Shown in pieces: positions 1 to 8,354 of a stretch of DNA of 64,000 bases (its first letter is position 1; every line of letters starts with the position of its first letter). The DNA lies in the NCBI RefSeq assembly GCF_032248695.1, contig NZ_JAVHXC010000001.1, positions 620,001-684,000 of the forward strand. The letters run 5' to 3'. The notes under the pieces were generated by a model. It did not search any database, had not been told where the DNA came from, and saw only the letters and a list, made by a program, of their open reading frames with translations. Position numbers and translations under genes: made by a program. This DNA comes from Dietzia sp032248695 (lineage in GTDB: Bacteria; Actinomycetota; Actinomycetes; Mycobacteriales; Mycobacteriaceae).

Positions 1-519
1 GAGCGCGTCGACCACGCCGACGACCTGTCGACGATCGGCACCGCCGACCCCGGCCCGTGGACCGCGCCCGAGGGATGGGACGTGGCGGCCTACCGCGACG
101 CGGTGCCCGGCGCGGACGACCCGCTCCCCGCGCCCGGAACCGTCCTGCGATCGGGCGCGGACGTCGTCACCGGCGCCCCCGGGCTCGCCCGGCTCACGCT
201 CAACATCGCCGAGACGCACCACGACGAGCGCGTGGCCGGCGGGCGACGGCTCGTCTACGGCGGGCACACCATCGGCCTCGCGCTCGCCCAGGCCACGCGC
301 GTCCTTCCGTCGATGCTGACGGTGCTCGGCTGGCGGTCCTGCGAGCACACCGGTCCCGTGCGCGAGGGCGACACCCTGTCCAGCGAGCTGGAGGTGGGGG
401 TCGCCGTACCGCTCGCCGGCGGCGGCACCGCGCTCGATCTGCGCTCGCGCGTGCGCGCCCACCGTCCCGACGGCGACGTGGACGTCCTCGACTGGGCCTG
501 CACGGTCCTCATGCCGTGA
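1..519 (+). CDS. MaoC-like acyl-CoA hydratase, C-terminal part (5' end outside window)
   Basis: The frame is open from base 1 to a TGA at 517-519, so 172 residues are seen and the start lies upstream. The visible part reads as a hot-dog fold, with YGGHTIGLALAQ (His about residue 89 of the visible part) followed by a strand pattern ending in REGDTLSSELEV, as in MaoC/FAS1-type hydratases. This family adds water to enoyl-CoA thioesters in the cytoplasm. The GGHTIGLALA segment reminds me of mesaconyl-CoA hydratases. That would fit the mesaconyl-CoA transferase-like gene at 4584, but the assignment rests on memory of the family and not on an alignment. The GntR gene starts 8 bases downstream, so the two may be co-transcribed. 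Confidence 0.75.
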   Translation, partial: ERVDHADDLSTIGTADPGPWTAPEGWDVAAYRDAVPGADDPLPAPGTVLRSGADVVTGAPGLARLTLNIAETHHDERVAGGRRLVYGGHTIGLALAQATRVLPSMLTVLGWRSCEHTGPVREGDTLSSELEVGVAVPLAGGGTALDLRSRVRAHRPDGDVDVLDWACTVLMP

Positions 520-526
520 GTGCAGG

Positions 527-1306
527 ATGATGGTGCACATGAATACGACAGGCGATGCGCAGCGCGGGCCCGGAGGGGTCTCGCGTCCGCAGAAGACCGC
601 GCTGCTGGTCGCGAAGCGGATCATCGAGGACATCGCCCGACGCGGAAACACCGTCGGCGACCGGCTGCCGCCCGAGCACCTCATGCTGGAGGAGTACGGC
701 GTCGGCCGAGGCACGCTCCGGGAGTCCCTGCGGTACCTCGAACTCCAGGGGGCGATCACCCTCAAGCCCGGACCGGGCGGCGGCCCGATCGTCCAACAGC
801 CCGACGGCGGCACGCTCGCCGCCGCCCTGAGCCTGCTCATGCAGTTCGAAAACGCCCCGTTCTCCACGATCATGGAGGCGCGGGCGGCGATGGAGCCGTC
901 GATCGCGCGACTGGCCGCCGCGCGGATGAGCCGCGAGGCGCTGGAGGAACTCCGCCTCAATGTCGAGGCCACACGTGAGGGGGCGGTCGACGGCGACTCC
1001 TTCACCGACGATTCCGAGCGGTTCCACGCCCTCATCGCGTGGGGTTCCGGCAACGTCCTGTTCGGCTATCTCTTCGACGCGCTGCTGGGGATCCTGGCGG
1101 GGGCGTCGATGGGAGTGGCCTACCCGAAGCGACAGCGCGACCACACGTGCGACATCCACGAGGACATCTACCGGGCGATCGCCGACCGCGACGCCGTGGC
1201 GGCCCACGACCTCATGGCACAGCACATCACCGACCATCACGTCTACCTGCAGAAGAAGTTCAGGGCGGCGTTGGAGCAGCCGATCCGCTGGGACCTCGCC
1301 TGGTGA
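527..1306 (+). CDS. GntR-family regulator, FCD (FadR-like) subfamily
   Basis: This is a 259-residue protein with an N-terminal winged helix (about residues 22-92; recognition region LMLEEYGVGRGTLRESLRYL). An all-helical FCD effector domain follows, opening with EARAAMEPSIARLAAARM near residue 118 and carrying a DDSERFH motif and later His residues of the kind that bind metal or a carboxylate ligand. FCD-GntR proteins usually repress nearby genes for organic acid or acyl-CoA catabolism and are released by the substrate. Start choice is uncertain: ATG codons at 527, 530 and 539 share one frame, and AGG at 524-526 suits the last best. The gene converges on the SDR operon that ends at 1322. The divergent promoter region at 4485-4583 is its most likely target, which is inference. 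Confidence 0.88.
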   Translation: MMVHMNTTGDAQRGPGGVSRPQKTALLVAKRIIEDIARRGNTVGDRLPPEHLMLEEYGVGRGTLRESLRYLELQGAITLKPGPGGGPIVQQPDGGTLAAALSLLMQFENAPFSTIMEARAAMEPSIARLAAARMSREALEELRLNVEATREGAVDGDSFTDDSERFHALIAWGSGNVLFGYLFDALLGILAGASMGVAYPKRQRDHTCDIHEDIYRAIADRDAVAAHDLMAQHITDHHVYLQKKFRAALEQPIRWDLAW

Positions 1307-1321
1307 CGAGCGCGGACGGTC

Positions 1322-2065
1322 TCAGATGTGCCGACCGCCGGTGATCTCCAGGACCGTGCCGGTAATATAGCTCGACATGTCGCTGGCGAGGAACAGCACC
1401 ACCTGCGCGACCTCGCTCGGCTCGGCCGCCCGCCCCATGGGGATCTCGGCCATCTTCTCCTCCCAGATGTGCTCGGGCATCGCGAGCGTCATCGCGGTCC
1501 GGATGAGGCCGGGCTGGACGGCGTTGACGCGGACCCCCGCGAAGGCGACCTCCTTGGCCGCGGCCTTGGTCAGTCCGACTATCCCGGCCTTGGCGGCCGA
1601 GTAGTTGGTCTGCCCCACCAGCCCGACCTTCCCGGAGATCGACGAGATGTTGACGATCGCCCCTCCCCCGTGCCCGCGCATGCGCCCGGCGGCCGCGCGG
1701 GTGCCGTTCCAGGTGCCCTTGAGGTGGATGGCGATGATGTCGTCGAACTGGTCCTCGGTCATCTTGCGCATGGTGGCGTCGCGGGTGATCCCCGCGTTGT
1801 TGACGAACACGCCCAGTGGTCCGAACGCCTCCTCGGCCACGTCGATCATCGCCTCGACGGCGTCACCGTCGCGCACGTCGCAATGGACGTACCGGGCGCG
1901 GTCCTCACCGCCCAGCTCGGCGACCGCCGCGGCACCGGCCTCGTCGTCGATGTCCCCGATCACCACCCGCGCGCCGTTCGCGATGAACGTCCGGGCGATC
2001 TCGAGCCCGATCCCGCGAGCGGCCCCCGTGACGACCGCCGTCCTGCCCTCGAGAAGTCCCATCAT
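1322..2065 (-). CDS. SDR-family NAD(P)-dependent oxidoreductase (FabG-like)
   Basis: This 247-residue classical short-chain dehydrogenase oxidises or reduces a hydroxyl/keto group, probably on a CoA thioester. The Rossmann glycine motif TGAARGIG lies at residues 13-20, the NNAG motif near 89-92, the catalytic Ser near 142 (NISSISG) and Tyr155/Lys159 in YSAAK. The C-terminus ends MSSYITGTVLEITGG, the usual FabG pattern. The ATG at 2065 overlaps the TGA of the upstream CoA-transferase gene by four bases (ATGA), so the two are translationally coupled. It is the last gene of a three-gene operon that starts at the acyl-CoA dehydrogenase (4484). Substrate is unknown. A 3-hydroxyacyl-CoA dehydrogenase step after the acyl-CoA dehydrogenase would fit. 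Confidence 0.9.
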   Translation of the reverse strand: MMGLLEGRTAVVTGAARGIGLEIARTFIANGARVVIGDIDDEAGAAAVAELGGEDRARYVHCDVRDGDAVEAMIDVAEEAFGPLGVFVNNAGITRDATMRKMTEDQFDDIIAIHLKGTWNGTRAAAGRMRGHGGGAIVNISSISGKVGLVGQTNYSAAKAGIVGLTKAAAKEVAFAGVRVNAVQPGLIRTAMTLAMPEHIWEEKMAEIPMGRAAEPSEVAQVVLFLASDMSSYITGTVLEITGGRHI

Positions 2066-3297
2066 GTGTCCCCTTCGTCCAGTTCTCCGGCCAGCTCGGC
2101 CAGGATCGCCTCGGTGTGTTCGCCCAACGCCGGGACTCGGCCCATGGGCAGTTCGACGCCGTCGAACGTCATCGGCGGCAGCAGTCCGCGGACCGCTCCG
2201 GCCGGGGTCTCGATCTCGCGCCAGCGGTCCCTCGCCTCGAGTTGCGGGTGGTCGACCAGCCCGGCGACATCGTTGAGCCGCGCCGCCGGCACGCCGAACC
2301 GGTCCAGTCGGTCGGCCAGCTCCACCGAGTCGAACTCGCGGGTGAGCGACCCGATCAGCGCGTCCACCTCCGCCCTCCGGGCCACCCGCGCGATGTTCGT
2401 GGCGTACCTCTCGTCGTCGACCAGATCGGGCCTTCCCAGGACGTCGCGCACCAACGCGGTCCAGCCCCGGTCGTTCTGCACGCCGATCATGACCTGTCCG
2501 TCCCGGGTCGGGAACGCGTCGTACGGGCAGATCGACGCGTGGGACAACCCCATCCGCCCGACCTGCCGCCCCGCGTACATCCGGATGTACATGGGGTGTC
2601 CCATCCACTCGGCGGTGGCCTCGAACATGGACACCTCGATCGCGGCGCCGAGCCCCGTCCGCTCCCGGCGGAACAGTGCCGCCTCGATCGCCGAGAGCGC
2701 GTACATCCCCGTGGCGATGTCGGAGACCGGGACGCCGGTCTTGGTGGCGGTCTCGGGCGTGCCGGTGATCGAGCACAGGCCCGACTCGGCCTGCACGAGC
2801 ATGTCGTAGGCCTTGCGGTCGCGGTACGGCCCGTCGCCGCCGTACCCGGAGATGGTGACGACGACGAGGTCCGCTCTGCGTTCGCGCAGTTCAGCCGCCC
2901 CGAGTCCGAGTCGGGCCATCGCCCCGGGGGCCAGATTGCTGATGACGACGTCCGCCCGGTCGATCAGTGCCAGCGCGACCCGCCGGCCGCGACTCGTGGC
3001 CAGGTCGAGTTCGATCGACTCCTTGCCACGGTTCAGCCAGATGAAGTGGGACGCCTGCCCGTGAACGGTGTCGTCGTAGGCCCGGGCGAAGTCGCCCTCG
3101 CCCTCCCGCTCGATCTTGATGACGCGTGCCCCCAGATCGGCCAGGTGCCGGGTTGCCAGCGGCGCGGCGACGGCCTGTTCGACCGCGACGACGGTGATCC
3201 CGGCGAGCGGGAGCGGGTCGGCGGCGTCACCGCCCGCACGCGGATCGCCTGCGCCACCCGCCGCGCGCGAGCCACCCACCGACCCCGCGGCGGTCAC
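2062..3297 (-). CDS. CaiB/BaiF family III CoA-transferase
   Basis: A 411-residue class III CoA-transferase that moves CoA from a donor such as succinyl-CoA to a free carboxylic acid through an aspartyl-CoA anhydride. The first 25 residues are Gly/Ala-rich and disordered-looking. The family N-terminus LAGITVVAVEQAVAAPLATR then follows, with the NRGKESIELDL motif, and KAYDMLVQAESGL carries the expected catalytic Asp at about residue 170. The C-terminal half holds the usual RGLLPPMTF segment. The gene overlaps the acyl-CoA dehydrogenase gene upstream (3294) and the SDR gene downstream (2065) by four bases each, so the operon is ACAD, CoA-transferase, SDR. This looks like an activation, desaturation and hydroxyacyl-oxidation set for one acid. 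The acid is not identifiable. Confidence 0.9.
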   Translation of the reverse strand: MTAAGSVGGSRAAGGAGDPRAGGDAADPLPLAGITVVAVEQAVAAPLATRHLADLGARVIKIEREGEGDFARAYDDTVHGQASHFIWLNRGKESIELDLATSRGRRVALALIDRADVVISNLAPGAMARLGLGAAELRERRADLVVVTISGYGGDGPYRDRKAYDMLVQAESGLCSITGTPETATKTGVPVSDIATGMYALSAIEAALFRRERTGLGAAIEVSMFEATAEWMGHPMYIRMYAGRQVGRMGLSHASICPYDAFPTRDGQVMIGVQNDRGWTALVRDVLGRPDLVDDERYATNIARVARRAEVDALIGSLTREFDSVELADRLDRFGVPAARLNDVAGLVDHPQLEARDRWREIETPAGAVRGLLPPMTFDGVELPMGRVPALGEHTEAILAELAGELDEGDT

Positions 3298-4484
3298 CGG
3301 GTCCCCGCCGCCCGCGTGGTCGCCCGGACGAGCCCGCCGCCGATGATGAGCCTCTGGATCTCGCTGGTCCCCTCGTACAGGCGCAGCAGCCGGACGTCCC
3401 GGTAGATCCGCTCGACGGGGACGCCGCGGATGTACCCGCTGCCACCGTGGATCTGCACGGCGAGGTCGGCGGCCCGACCGACCATCTCGGTGCAGTAGAG
3501 CTTCGCCGCCGACGGGGCGATCCGGCGATCCTCACCGGAGTGATACCTCGCGGCGGCCTCGCGGACCATCGCCCGGCCCGCCATCACCCCCACCTGGATA
3601 TCCGCCAGCATGGCCTGCACCAGCTGGAACTCGCCGATCACCCTCCCGCCCTGGGTGGCGGTGGAGGCGTGCGCGAGCGACTCGTCCAGCGCGCGCTGGG
3701 CGGCACCCACGGCCAACGCGGCGATGTGCACGCGGCCCCGCGCGAGCGAGGTCATCGCGGCCCGGTAGCCCGCGTCCTCATCGCCGCCGACCAGGGCGTC
3801 GTGCGGGACGCGGACGCCCTGGAAGCTCACCTCGGCGGTCCAGGCTCCCTCCTGGCCCATCTTCCTGTCCTTGGGCCCCACCGTCACGCCCGGCGTGTCC
3901 GCGGGCACGAGGAAGACGGCGATGCCGGTGCCGTCGGCGTCCGCCGGGCGGGTCCGGGCGAACACGACGAACAGGCCCGCGAGCGGCGCGTTGGTGATGA
4001 AACGCTTGGATCCGTCGATCACCCAGTCGGCTCCGTCGCGCACCGCCTTGGTGGTCAGTCCCGCCGGGCTCGACCCTGCGCCGTCCTCGGTGAGGGCGAA
4101 CGACGCGATCACCTCCCCGGAGGCGATCGGCCCCAGCCACCTCGCCTTCTGCTCGTCCGTCCCGAAGTTCACCAGCACCTGCCCGGCGATCCCGTTGTTG
4201 GTCCCGAACAGGGACCGCATCGCGAGGGTCGTGTAGCCGAACTCCATCGCCAACTCGACGTCCTGCGTCAGGTCCAACCCCAGGCCGCCCCAGCGCTGCG
4301 GTATCGCGTAACCGAACAGGCCCATGTCGGCCACCCCCGCGCGGATATCCGCCGGGACCTCGTCGGCGTCGGCGATCTCCCGTTCACGCGGCAGCACCAC
4401 CGTGCGGACGTAGTCACGCGTCGTCGCGAGGATGTCCGCGAAATCGTCTCCGGAGACCTCCGGGTCGGCCGCCGTCGTGTCCAT
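3294..4484 (-). CDS. Acyl-CoA dehydrogenase
   Basis: A 396-residue FAD-dependent acyl-CoA dehydrogenase. It shows the three-domain layout: an N-terminal helical domain, a middle beta domain with ALTEDGAGSSPAG and WVIDGSKRFITNA, and a C-terminal helical domain with VQIHGGSGYIRG and LYEGTSEIQ, whose Glu371 is the expected catalytic base. An in-frame ATG at 4529 would lengthen it, but that stretch contains the promoter described at 4530-4558. The ATG at 4484 is therefore preferred. It is the first gene of the operon with the CoA-transferase (four-base overlap) and the SDR, and is divergent from the gene at 4584. Electrons would go to ETF. Substrate unknown. Confidence 0.9.
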   Translation of the reverse strand: MDTTAADPEVSGDDFADILATTRDYVRTVVLPREREIADADEVPADIRAGVADMGLFGYAIPQRWGGLGLDLTQDVELAMEFGYTTLAMRSLFGTNNGIAGQVLVNFGTDEQKARWLGPIASGEVIASFALTEDGAGSSPAGLTTKAVRDGADWVIDGSKRFITNAPLAGLFVVFARTRPADADGTGIAVFLVPADTPGVTVGPKDRKMGQEGAWTAEVSFQGVRVPHDALVGGDEDAGYRAAMTSLARGRVHIAALAVGAAQRALDESLAHASTATQGGRVIGEFQLVQAMLADIQVGVMAGRAMVREAAARYHSGEDRRIAPSAAKLYCTEMVGRAADLAVQIHGGSGYIRGVPVERIYRDVRLLRLYEGTSEIQRLIIGGGLVRATTRAAGTR

Positions 4485-4529
4485 CGCCCGCCTTCCGCCG
4501 CTTCCAGCGCGTCGCTTGTATGCTAGCAA

Positions 4530-4558
4530 CTATTATCATCGTTTGCGGGGTGTCTCAA
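4530..4558 (-). promoter_or_regulatory. Promoter of the ACAD/CoA-transferase/SDR operon
   Basis: On the minus strand TTGAGA (4558-4553) is followed by a 17-base spacer and TAATAG (4535-4530), a good sigma-70-type match. The predicted start falls near 4523, over the 8-bp palindrome TGCTAGCA at 4521-4528. That palindrome could be an operator, for example for the GntR protein at 527. The region is shared with the divergent gene at 4584. Confidence 0.6.
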
Positions 4559-4583
4559 CCGCCCCTCTTCCACGGAGGCACCG

Positions 4584-5798
4584 ATGACGGACCAGACTCC
4601 TCCCGCGGGGGCGGGACTTCCCCTCGACGGCATCCGCGTCGTCGAGGTGTCGAGTTTCGTGGCCTCACCCCTGTGCGGACTGACGCTCGCCCAGCTAGGC
4701 GCCGAGGTCATCCGGGTCGATCCGGTGGGTGGGGCCGCCGACGTCGACCGCTGGCCCGTCGCGCCGGACGGCACGTCCATCTACTGGACCGGCCTGAACC
4801 GCGGCAAGGCCTCGGTCACGCTCGACCTCCGCTCCGACGCGGGCCGCCAGTCGCTACGCGACCTCGTCACCGAGCCCGGTGCGGGCGGCGGGATCCTCGT
4901 GACCAACTCCGCCGGCCGCGACTGGATGAGCCACGACGTCCTGTCCGCGGTCCGGCCCGATGTGATCACCCTGGAACTGCTCGGCCGGCGCGACGGCCGA
5001 CCGGCGGTGGACTACACCGTCAACGCCTCCCTCGGTTTCCCCGCCATCACCGGGCAGGGCGACGCGCAGAGCAGCGGGCGGGGCGCCGGGCAGGGCGTCG
5101 GCCGGGTGGTCAACCACGTCCTCCCCGCCTGGGACGTCGCCGCCGGGCTCCACGCCGCCCTCGCCGTGGTCGCCGCGGTCCGCGACCGTGAGCGGACGGG
5201 GCGGGGGCGGCACATCGTCCTGCCGCTCGACGACGTCGCGTTGGCCACCGCGGGCACGCTCGGGTACCTGACCGAGCCCCAACTCGACGGGTCCTCCCGT
5301 CCGGCGGTGGGCAACCACGTCTACGGGACGTTCGGTACGGATTTCACGACCAGCGACGGCGGGCGGTTCATGATCGTCGCCCTGACGACCCGACATTTCC
5401 ACGATCTCGCGCGCCTGACCGGATCCCGCGAGGCCGTCGACGCGCTCGAGACCGCGACCGGTGCCGACTTCTCCACCGAGGCGGACCGATACTCCTACCG
5501 CGAGGTGCTCGCCGCCCTGTTCGCCCGCTGGTTCTCGGCCCACACGACCGACGAGGTCGCCCGGGCGCTGTCGGAGTCGGTGGTCCTCCACCAGCGGTAC
5601 CGCACCTTCGCCGAGGTCGTCTCCGACGGGGACCTCGAGGCCAACCCGCTGTTCTCCCGCCTCGACCAACCCGGCATCGGCCCGTATTTGGCCGCCGCCC
5701 ACCCGGCCACCTTCGACGGCGCACACCTCACCACCGGGCCCGCGCCCCGACTCGGAGCGGACACCGACCGCCTGACGACCGGAGGATCACTGGCATGA
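4584..5798 (+). CDS. Family III CoA-transferase resembling mesaconyl-CoA C1-C4 transferase (2-methylfumaryl-CoA isomerase)
   Basis: This 404-residue CaiB/BaiF-fold protein differs clearly from the one at 2062. It has GIRVVEVSSFVASPLCGLTL at the N-terminus, an NRGKASVTLDL motif and Asp143 in AVDYTVNASLGFPAITG at the place of the catalytic Asp. NHVLPAWDVAAGLHAALAVV and GNHVYGTFGTDF are segments I associate with mesaconyl-CoA C1-C4 transferase of the 3-hydroxypropionate bicycle. Such enzymes move CoA within one molecule and need no second acid. ATG 4584 has GGAGG at 4574-4578 in front. The stop overlaps the ATG of the acyl-CoA dehydrogenase at 5795 (ATGA). The specific activity is inferred from remembered motifs; CoA-transferase family III membership is firm. 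Confidence 0.8.
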   Translation: MTDQTPPAGAGLPLDGIRVVEVSSFVASPLCGLTLAQLGAEVIRVDPVGGAADVDRWPVAPDGTSIYWTGLNRGKASVTLDLRSDAGRQSLRDLVTEPGAGGGILVTNSAGRDWMSHDVLSAVRPDVITLELLGRRDGRPAVDYTVNASLGFPAITGQGDAQSSGRGAGQGVGRVVNHVLPAWDVAAGLHAALAVVAAVRDRERTGRGRHIVLPLDDVALATAGTLGYLTEPQLDGSSRPAVGNHVYGTFGTDFTTSDGGRFMIVALTTRHFHDLARLTGSREAVDALETATGADFSTEADRYSYREVLAALFARWFSAHTTDEVARALSESVVLHQRYRTFAEVVSDGDLEANPLFSRLDQPGIGPYLAAAHPATFDGAHLTTGPAPRLGADTDRLTTGGSLA

Positions 5799-6982
5799 CC
5801 CACAAGCCCACCGCGCGCGACGACGTCCCCGTCCACCTCACGCCGGAACGTCTCGCGATCCGCGATCTGGCCCGCGAGTTCACCGCACGGGAGGTCCTGC
5901 CCGTCGCCGACCGACTCGACCCCGAACGCGGCGACATCCCCGACGAACTACGGCAGAAGATGGCCGACATCGGGTTCTTCGGGATCATGATCGGCGAGGA
6001 GCACGGCGGCCTGGGCCTCGGCGTGTTCGAGTACTGCCTCGTCGCCGAGGAGTTGGCCCGCGGATGGTTGTCCGTCTCGGGCCTGCTGGCACGCGGCAAC
6101 GGCATGGGCGGCGGGTTCACCGCCGAGCAGGAGGCCCGGCTGCTCCCCCGCGTCGCGCGCGGCGAGTGGCTGGGGGCGTACGCGCTCTCGGAAGCCGAAG
6201 CCGGGTCCGACGTCGCCAACATCTCGTGTCGGGCGGTCCGCGACGGGGACGAGTGGGTCGTGAACGGCACCAAGATGTGGTGCACGTACGCCGACCAGGC
6301 CGACTACCTCGTGCTCTTCGCGCGGACCGACCCCCACCGCGATCCCGACAAGCCGCACCGTGGGATCTCCGCCTTCCTCGTGGAGAAGGAGCGCGGGGGG
6401 TTCCCGCCGGGCATCACCGGCAACCCCGTGCGCAAGATCGGGTACTTCGGCTGGCAGACCTGGGAGCTGTCGTTCGACGACTTCCGCGTCCCGGCCTCGG
6501 CCCTGCTCGGCGAAGAGGGGAAGGGCTTCTATCTGGCCGTGTCCGGGCTCGAGGTCGGCCGCGCCCACACCGCGGCGCGGGCCATCGGCCTCGCCCGCGC
6601 CGCGCTCGAGGACTCGATCGCCTATGTGAAGACCCGCGAGCAGTTCGGCCGGCCCATCGGCGAGTTCCAGTACCTGCGCTTCCAGATCGCCAAGATGGCC
6701 GCGGACATCGAGGCCGCCCGCCAGCTCATGTACTCGGTGGCCACCGCCATCGACTCGGGGCGGCGGTGCTCGCTCGAGGCGGCGATGTGCAAACTCGTCG
6801 CGACCGAGATGGCCGAGCGCGTCACCTCGCAGGGCATCCAGATCCACGGCGGGGCCGGGTACACCACGGACTTCCAGGTGGAACGGCACTGGCGGGACGC
6901 GCGCCTCACCCGGATCTTCGAGGGGACGAGCGAGATCCAGATGCGGATCATCTCCGACGAACTGCTCGGTCGGATCAGCTGA
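5795..6982 (+). CDS. Acyl-CoA dehydrogenase
   Basis: A 395-residue acyl-CoA dehydrogenase of standard length. It carries the FAD and substrate motifs YALSEAEAGSDVANIS and WVVNGTKMWCTYA, the helix-domain motif IQIHGGAGYTTDF, and IFEGTSEIQMRI with Glu376 at the catalytic base position. Its start codon overlaps the stop of the CoA-transferase gene, so the two are translationally coupled. That argues it oxidises the CoA ester made or rearranged by that protein. It is shorter than the roughly 550-residue methylsuccinyl-CoA dehydrogenases I know of, so that identity is not claimed. The last codons run into the degenerate 18-bp repeats downstream. Confidence 0.9.
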   Translation: MTHKPTARDDVPVHLTPERLAIRDLAREFTAREVLPVADRLDPERGDIPDELRQKMADIGFFGIMIGEEHGGLGLGVFEYCLVAEELARGWLSVSGLLARGNGMGGGFTAEQEARLLPRVARGEWLGAYALSEAEAGSDVANISCRAVRDGDEWVVNGTKMWCTYADQADYLVLFARTDPHRDPDKPHRGISAFLVEKERGGFPPGITGNPVRKIGYFGWQTWELSFDDFRVPASALLGEEGKGFYLAVSGLEVGRAHTAARAIGLARAALEDSIAYVKTREQFGRPIGEFQYLRFQIAKMAADIEAARQLMYSVATAIDSGRRCSLEAAMCKLVATEMAERVTSQGIQIHGGAGYTTDFQVERHWRDARLTRIFEGTSEIQMRIISDELLGRIS

Positions 6983-6984
6983 GT

Positions 6985-7097
6985 GTCCCGGATCTGCTGA
7001 GCCCCTCCAGAATACTGGGCCCTCCGGAGAACTGAACCTCTCGGGAAAGACCGAGCCCCTCCGGACCAACTGAGTCCCACCGGATCTGCTGAGAAGC
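6985..7097. repeat. Degenerate tandem repeat, about 18-19 bp unit, six copies
   Basis: Between the acyl-CoA dehydrogenase stop and the alcohol dehydrogenase start the sequence is built from units beginning near 6986, 7006, 7023, 7041, 7060 and 7079. They share the pattern TCCGGA-(3 to 5)-CTGAGCCCC. The first and last units share CCGGATCTGCTGAG exactly. The last coding bases of the dehydrogenase (CGGATCAGCTGAG, 6971-6983) look like a seventh, founding unit. No protein, hairpin or promoter explains it. Confidence 0.7.
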
Positions 7098-7112
7098 GCC
7101 GCGCCTCCTGCG

Positions 7113-7118
7113 TACAGT
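7113..7118 (+). promoter_or_regulatory. Possible -10 box for a leaderless alcohol dehydrogenase mRNA
   Basis: TACAGT lies seven bases before the ATG at 7126 and no Shine-Dalgarno sequence is visible in between. The arrangement fits a transcript that begins at the start codon, common in Mycobacteriales. No convincing -35 box is seen. Confidence 0.35.
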
Positions 7119-7125
7119 CGGCGCC

Positions 7126-8229
7126 ATGAAGGCCGCAGTGTGTGTAGAGACCGGGTCGCCGCTGGTGATTGAGGACATCCCGATCCCCGAGCCGCGGGAG
7201 GGCGAGGTCCTCGTCCACAATCACGCCTGCGGGGTGTGCCATACGGACCTACACGTCATGAAGGGCGAGGTCGGCTTCCCGCTGCCCGGTGTCCTCGGCC
7301 ACGAGATCTCGGGCATCGTCGCCGAGGTCGGCCCCGGGGTGACCACCGTCCGACCCGGTGACCGGGTGGTGGGGTCGTTCATCATGCCGTGCGGGTATTG
7401 CGAGAACTGCGCGCGCGGAATGGAGGACATCTGCTCCACGTTCTTCGAGTACAACCGCCTCCGCGGGACCCTGTATGACGGCGAGAGCCGGCTGCGCCGG
7501 GCCTCCGGCGAACCGCTGTCCATGTACTCCATGGGCGGCCTGGCCGAGTACAGCGTCACCCCTGCGACCGCGGTCTTCCCCCTCCCCGATCACCTCGATC
7601 TCACGGACTCGGCGATCCTCGGGTGCTCGATGTTCACCGCCTACGGGGCCGTCCGCAACGTCGGCGACGTCCGCACCGGCGAGTCGGTCGCGGTGGTGGC
7701 GGTCGGCGGCGTCGGCCAGAACATCGTCCAACTGTCCGCGGTGAGCGGCGCGGAATCGGTCATCGCGATCGACGTCGACGACGACAAGCTCGCGCTCGCC
7801 CGCCGTATGGGCGCCACCCACACGATCAATTCGGCGCAGACCGATGCGACGGCCGCCGTCATGGAGATCACGGGCGGCCGCGGGGTCGACGCCGCCTTCG
7901 AAGCACTCGGCTCGGCGGTCACGACCCGCCAGGCCACCGAGATCGCCCGCGAGGGCGGCCGCGTCGTCGTGGTGGGCATCCCGCCGGCCGGGACCTCGCT
8001 GGACGCCGACCTGGCGCGCATCGTCCGCCGGAAGATCCAGATCAAGGGTTCGTACGGCGCCCGCGCCCGGCAGGATGTGCCGGCGCTCATCCGACTACTG
8101 GCCGCGGGGAAGCTGGATCTCGGCCAGGTCATCTCCCGCCGCGTCCCGCTGACGGAGGCGCCGCAGACCTACGAGGCCCTCGACCGCGGCGAGGTGCTGG
8201 GGCGCGCCATCGTCCTCACCGGCGACTGA
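7126..8229 (+). CDS. Zinc-dependent alcohol dehydrogenase (MDR superfamily)
   Basis: A 367-residue medium-chain dehydrogenase. Catalytic zinc ligands are visible in GVCHTDLH (Cys about 37) and GHEISG. The structural zinc loop is complete (MPCGYCENCARGMEDIC). The NAD-binding motif is AVGGVGQNIVQLSA, with an acidic residue (AIDVDDD) suggesting NAD preference. It would interconvert an alcohol and an aldehyde or ketone. It is separated from the upstream operon by the tandem repeats and may have its own leaderless promoter, so co-function with the CoA-transferase/ACAD pair is only suggested. A strong hairpin follows it. Confidence 0.9.
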   Translation: MKAAVCVETGSPLVIEDIPIPEPREGEVLVHNHACGVCHTDLHVMKGEVGFPLPGVLGHEISGIVAEVGPGVTTVRPGDRVVGSFIMPCGYCENCARGMEDICSTFFEYNRLRGTLYDGESRLRRASGEPLSMYSMGGLAEYSVTPATAVFPLPDHLDLTDSAILGCSMFTAYGAVRNVGDVRTGESVAVVAVGGVGQNIVQLSAVSGAESVIAIDVDDDKLALARRMGATHTINSAQTDATAAVMEITGGRGVDAAFEALGSAVTTRQATEIAREGGRVVVVGIPPAGTSLDADLARIVRRKIQIKGSYGARARQDVPALIRLLAAGKLDLGQVISRRVPLTEAPQTYEALDRGEVLGRAIVLTGD

Positions 8230-8290
8230 GCGCCAGCACCGGCGAACCGCGGCGAGCGGTGCGGCGGCCGCCGCCGACCTCGCACACGCG

Positions 8291-8336
8291 CTCGACCCCC
8301 GGCCCACCGCCATCGTGGCGGGGACCGGGGGTCGAG
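8291..8336. terminator. Bidirectional hairpin between convergent genes
   Basis: CTCGACCCCCGG (8291-8302) pairs perfectly with CCGGGGGTCGAG (8325-8336). The inner part CACCGCCA/TGGCGGGG extends the stem with a few mismatches around a short loop. It sits between the convergent alcohol dehydrogenase (ends 8229) and thiolase (ends 8355) genes. There is no strong U-tract, as is usual in high-GC actinobacteria. Confidence 0.7.
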
Positions 8337-8354
8337 GCTCGCTTGTCGGGCCCG

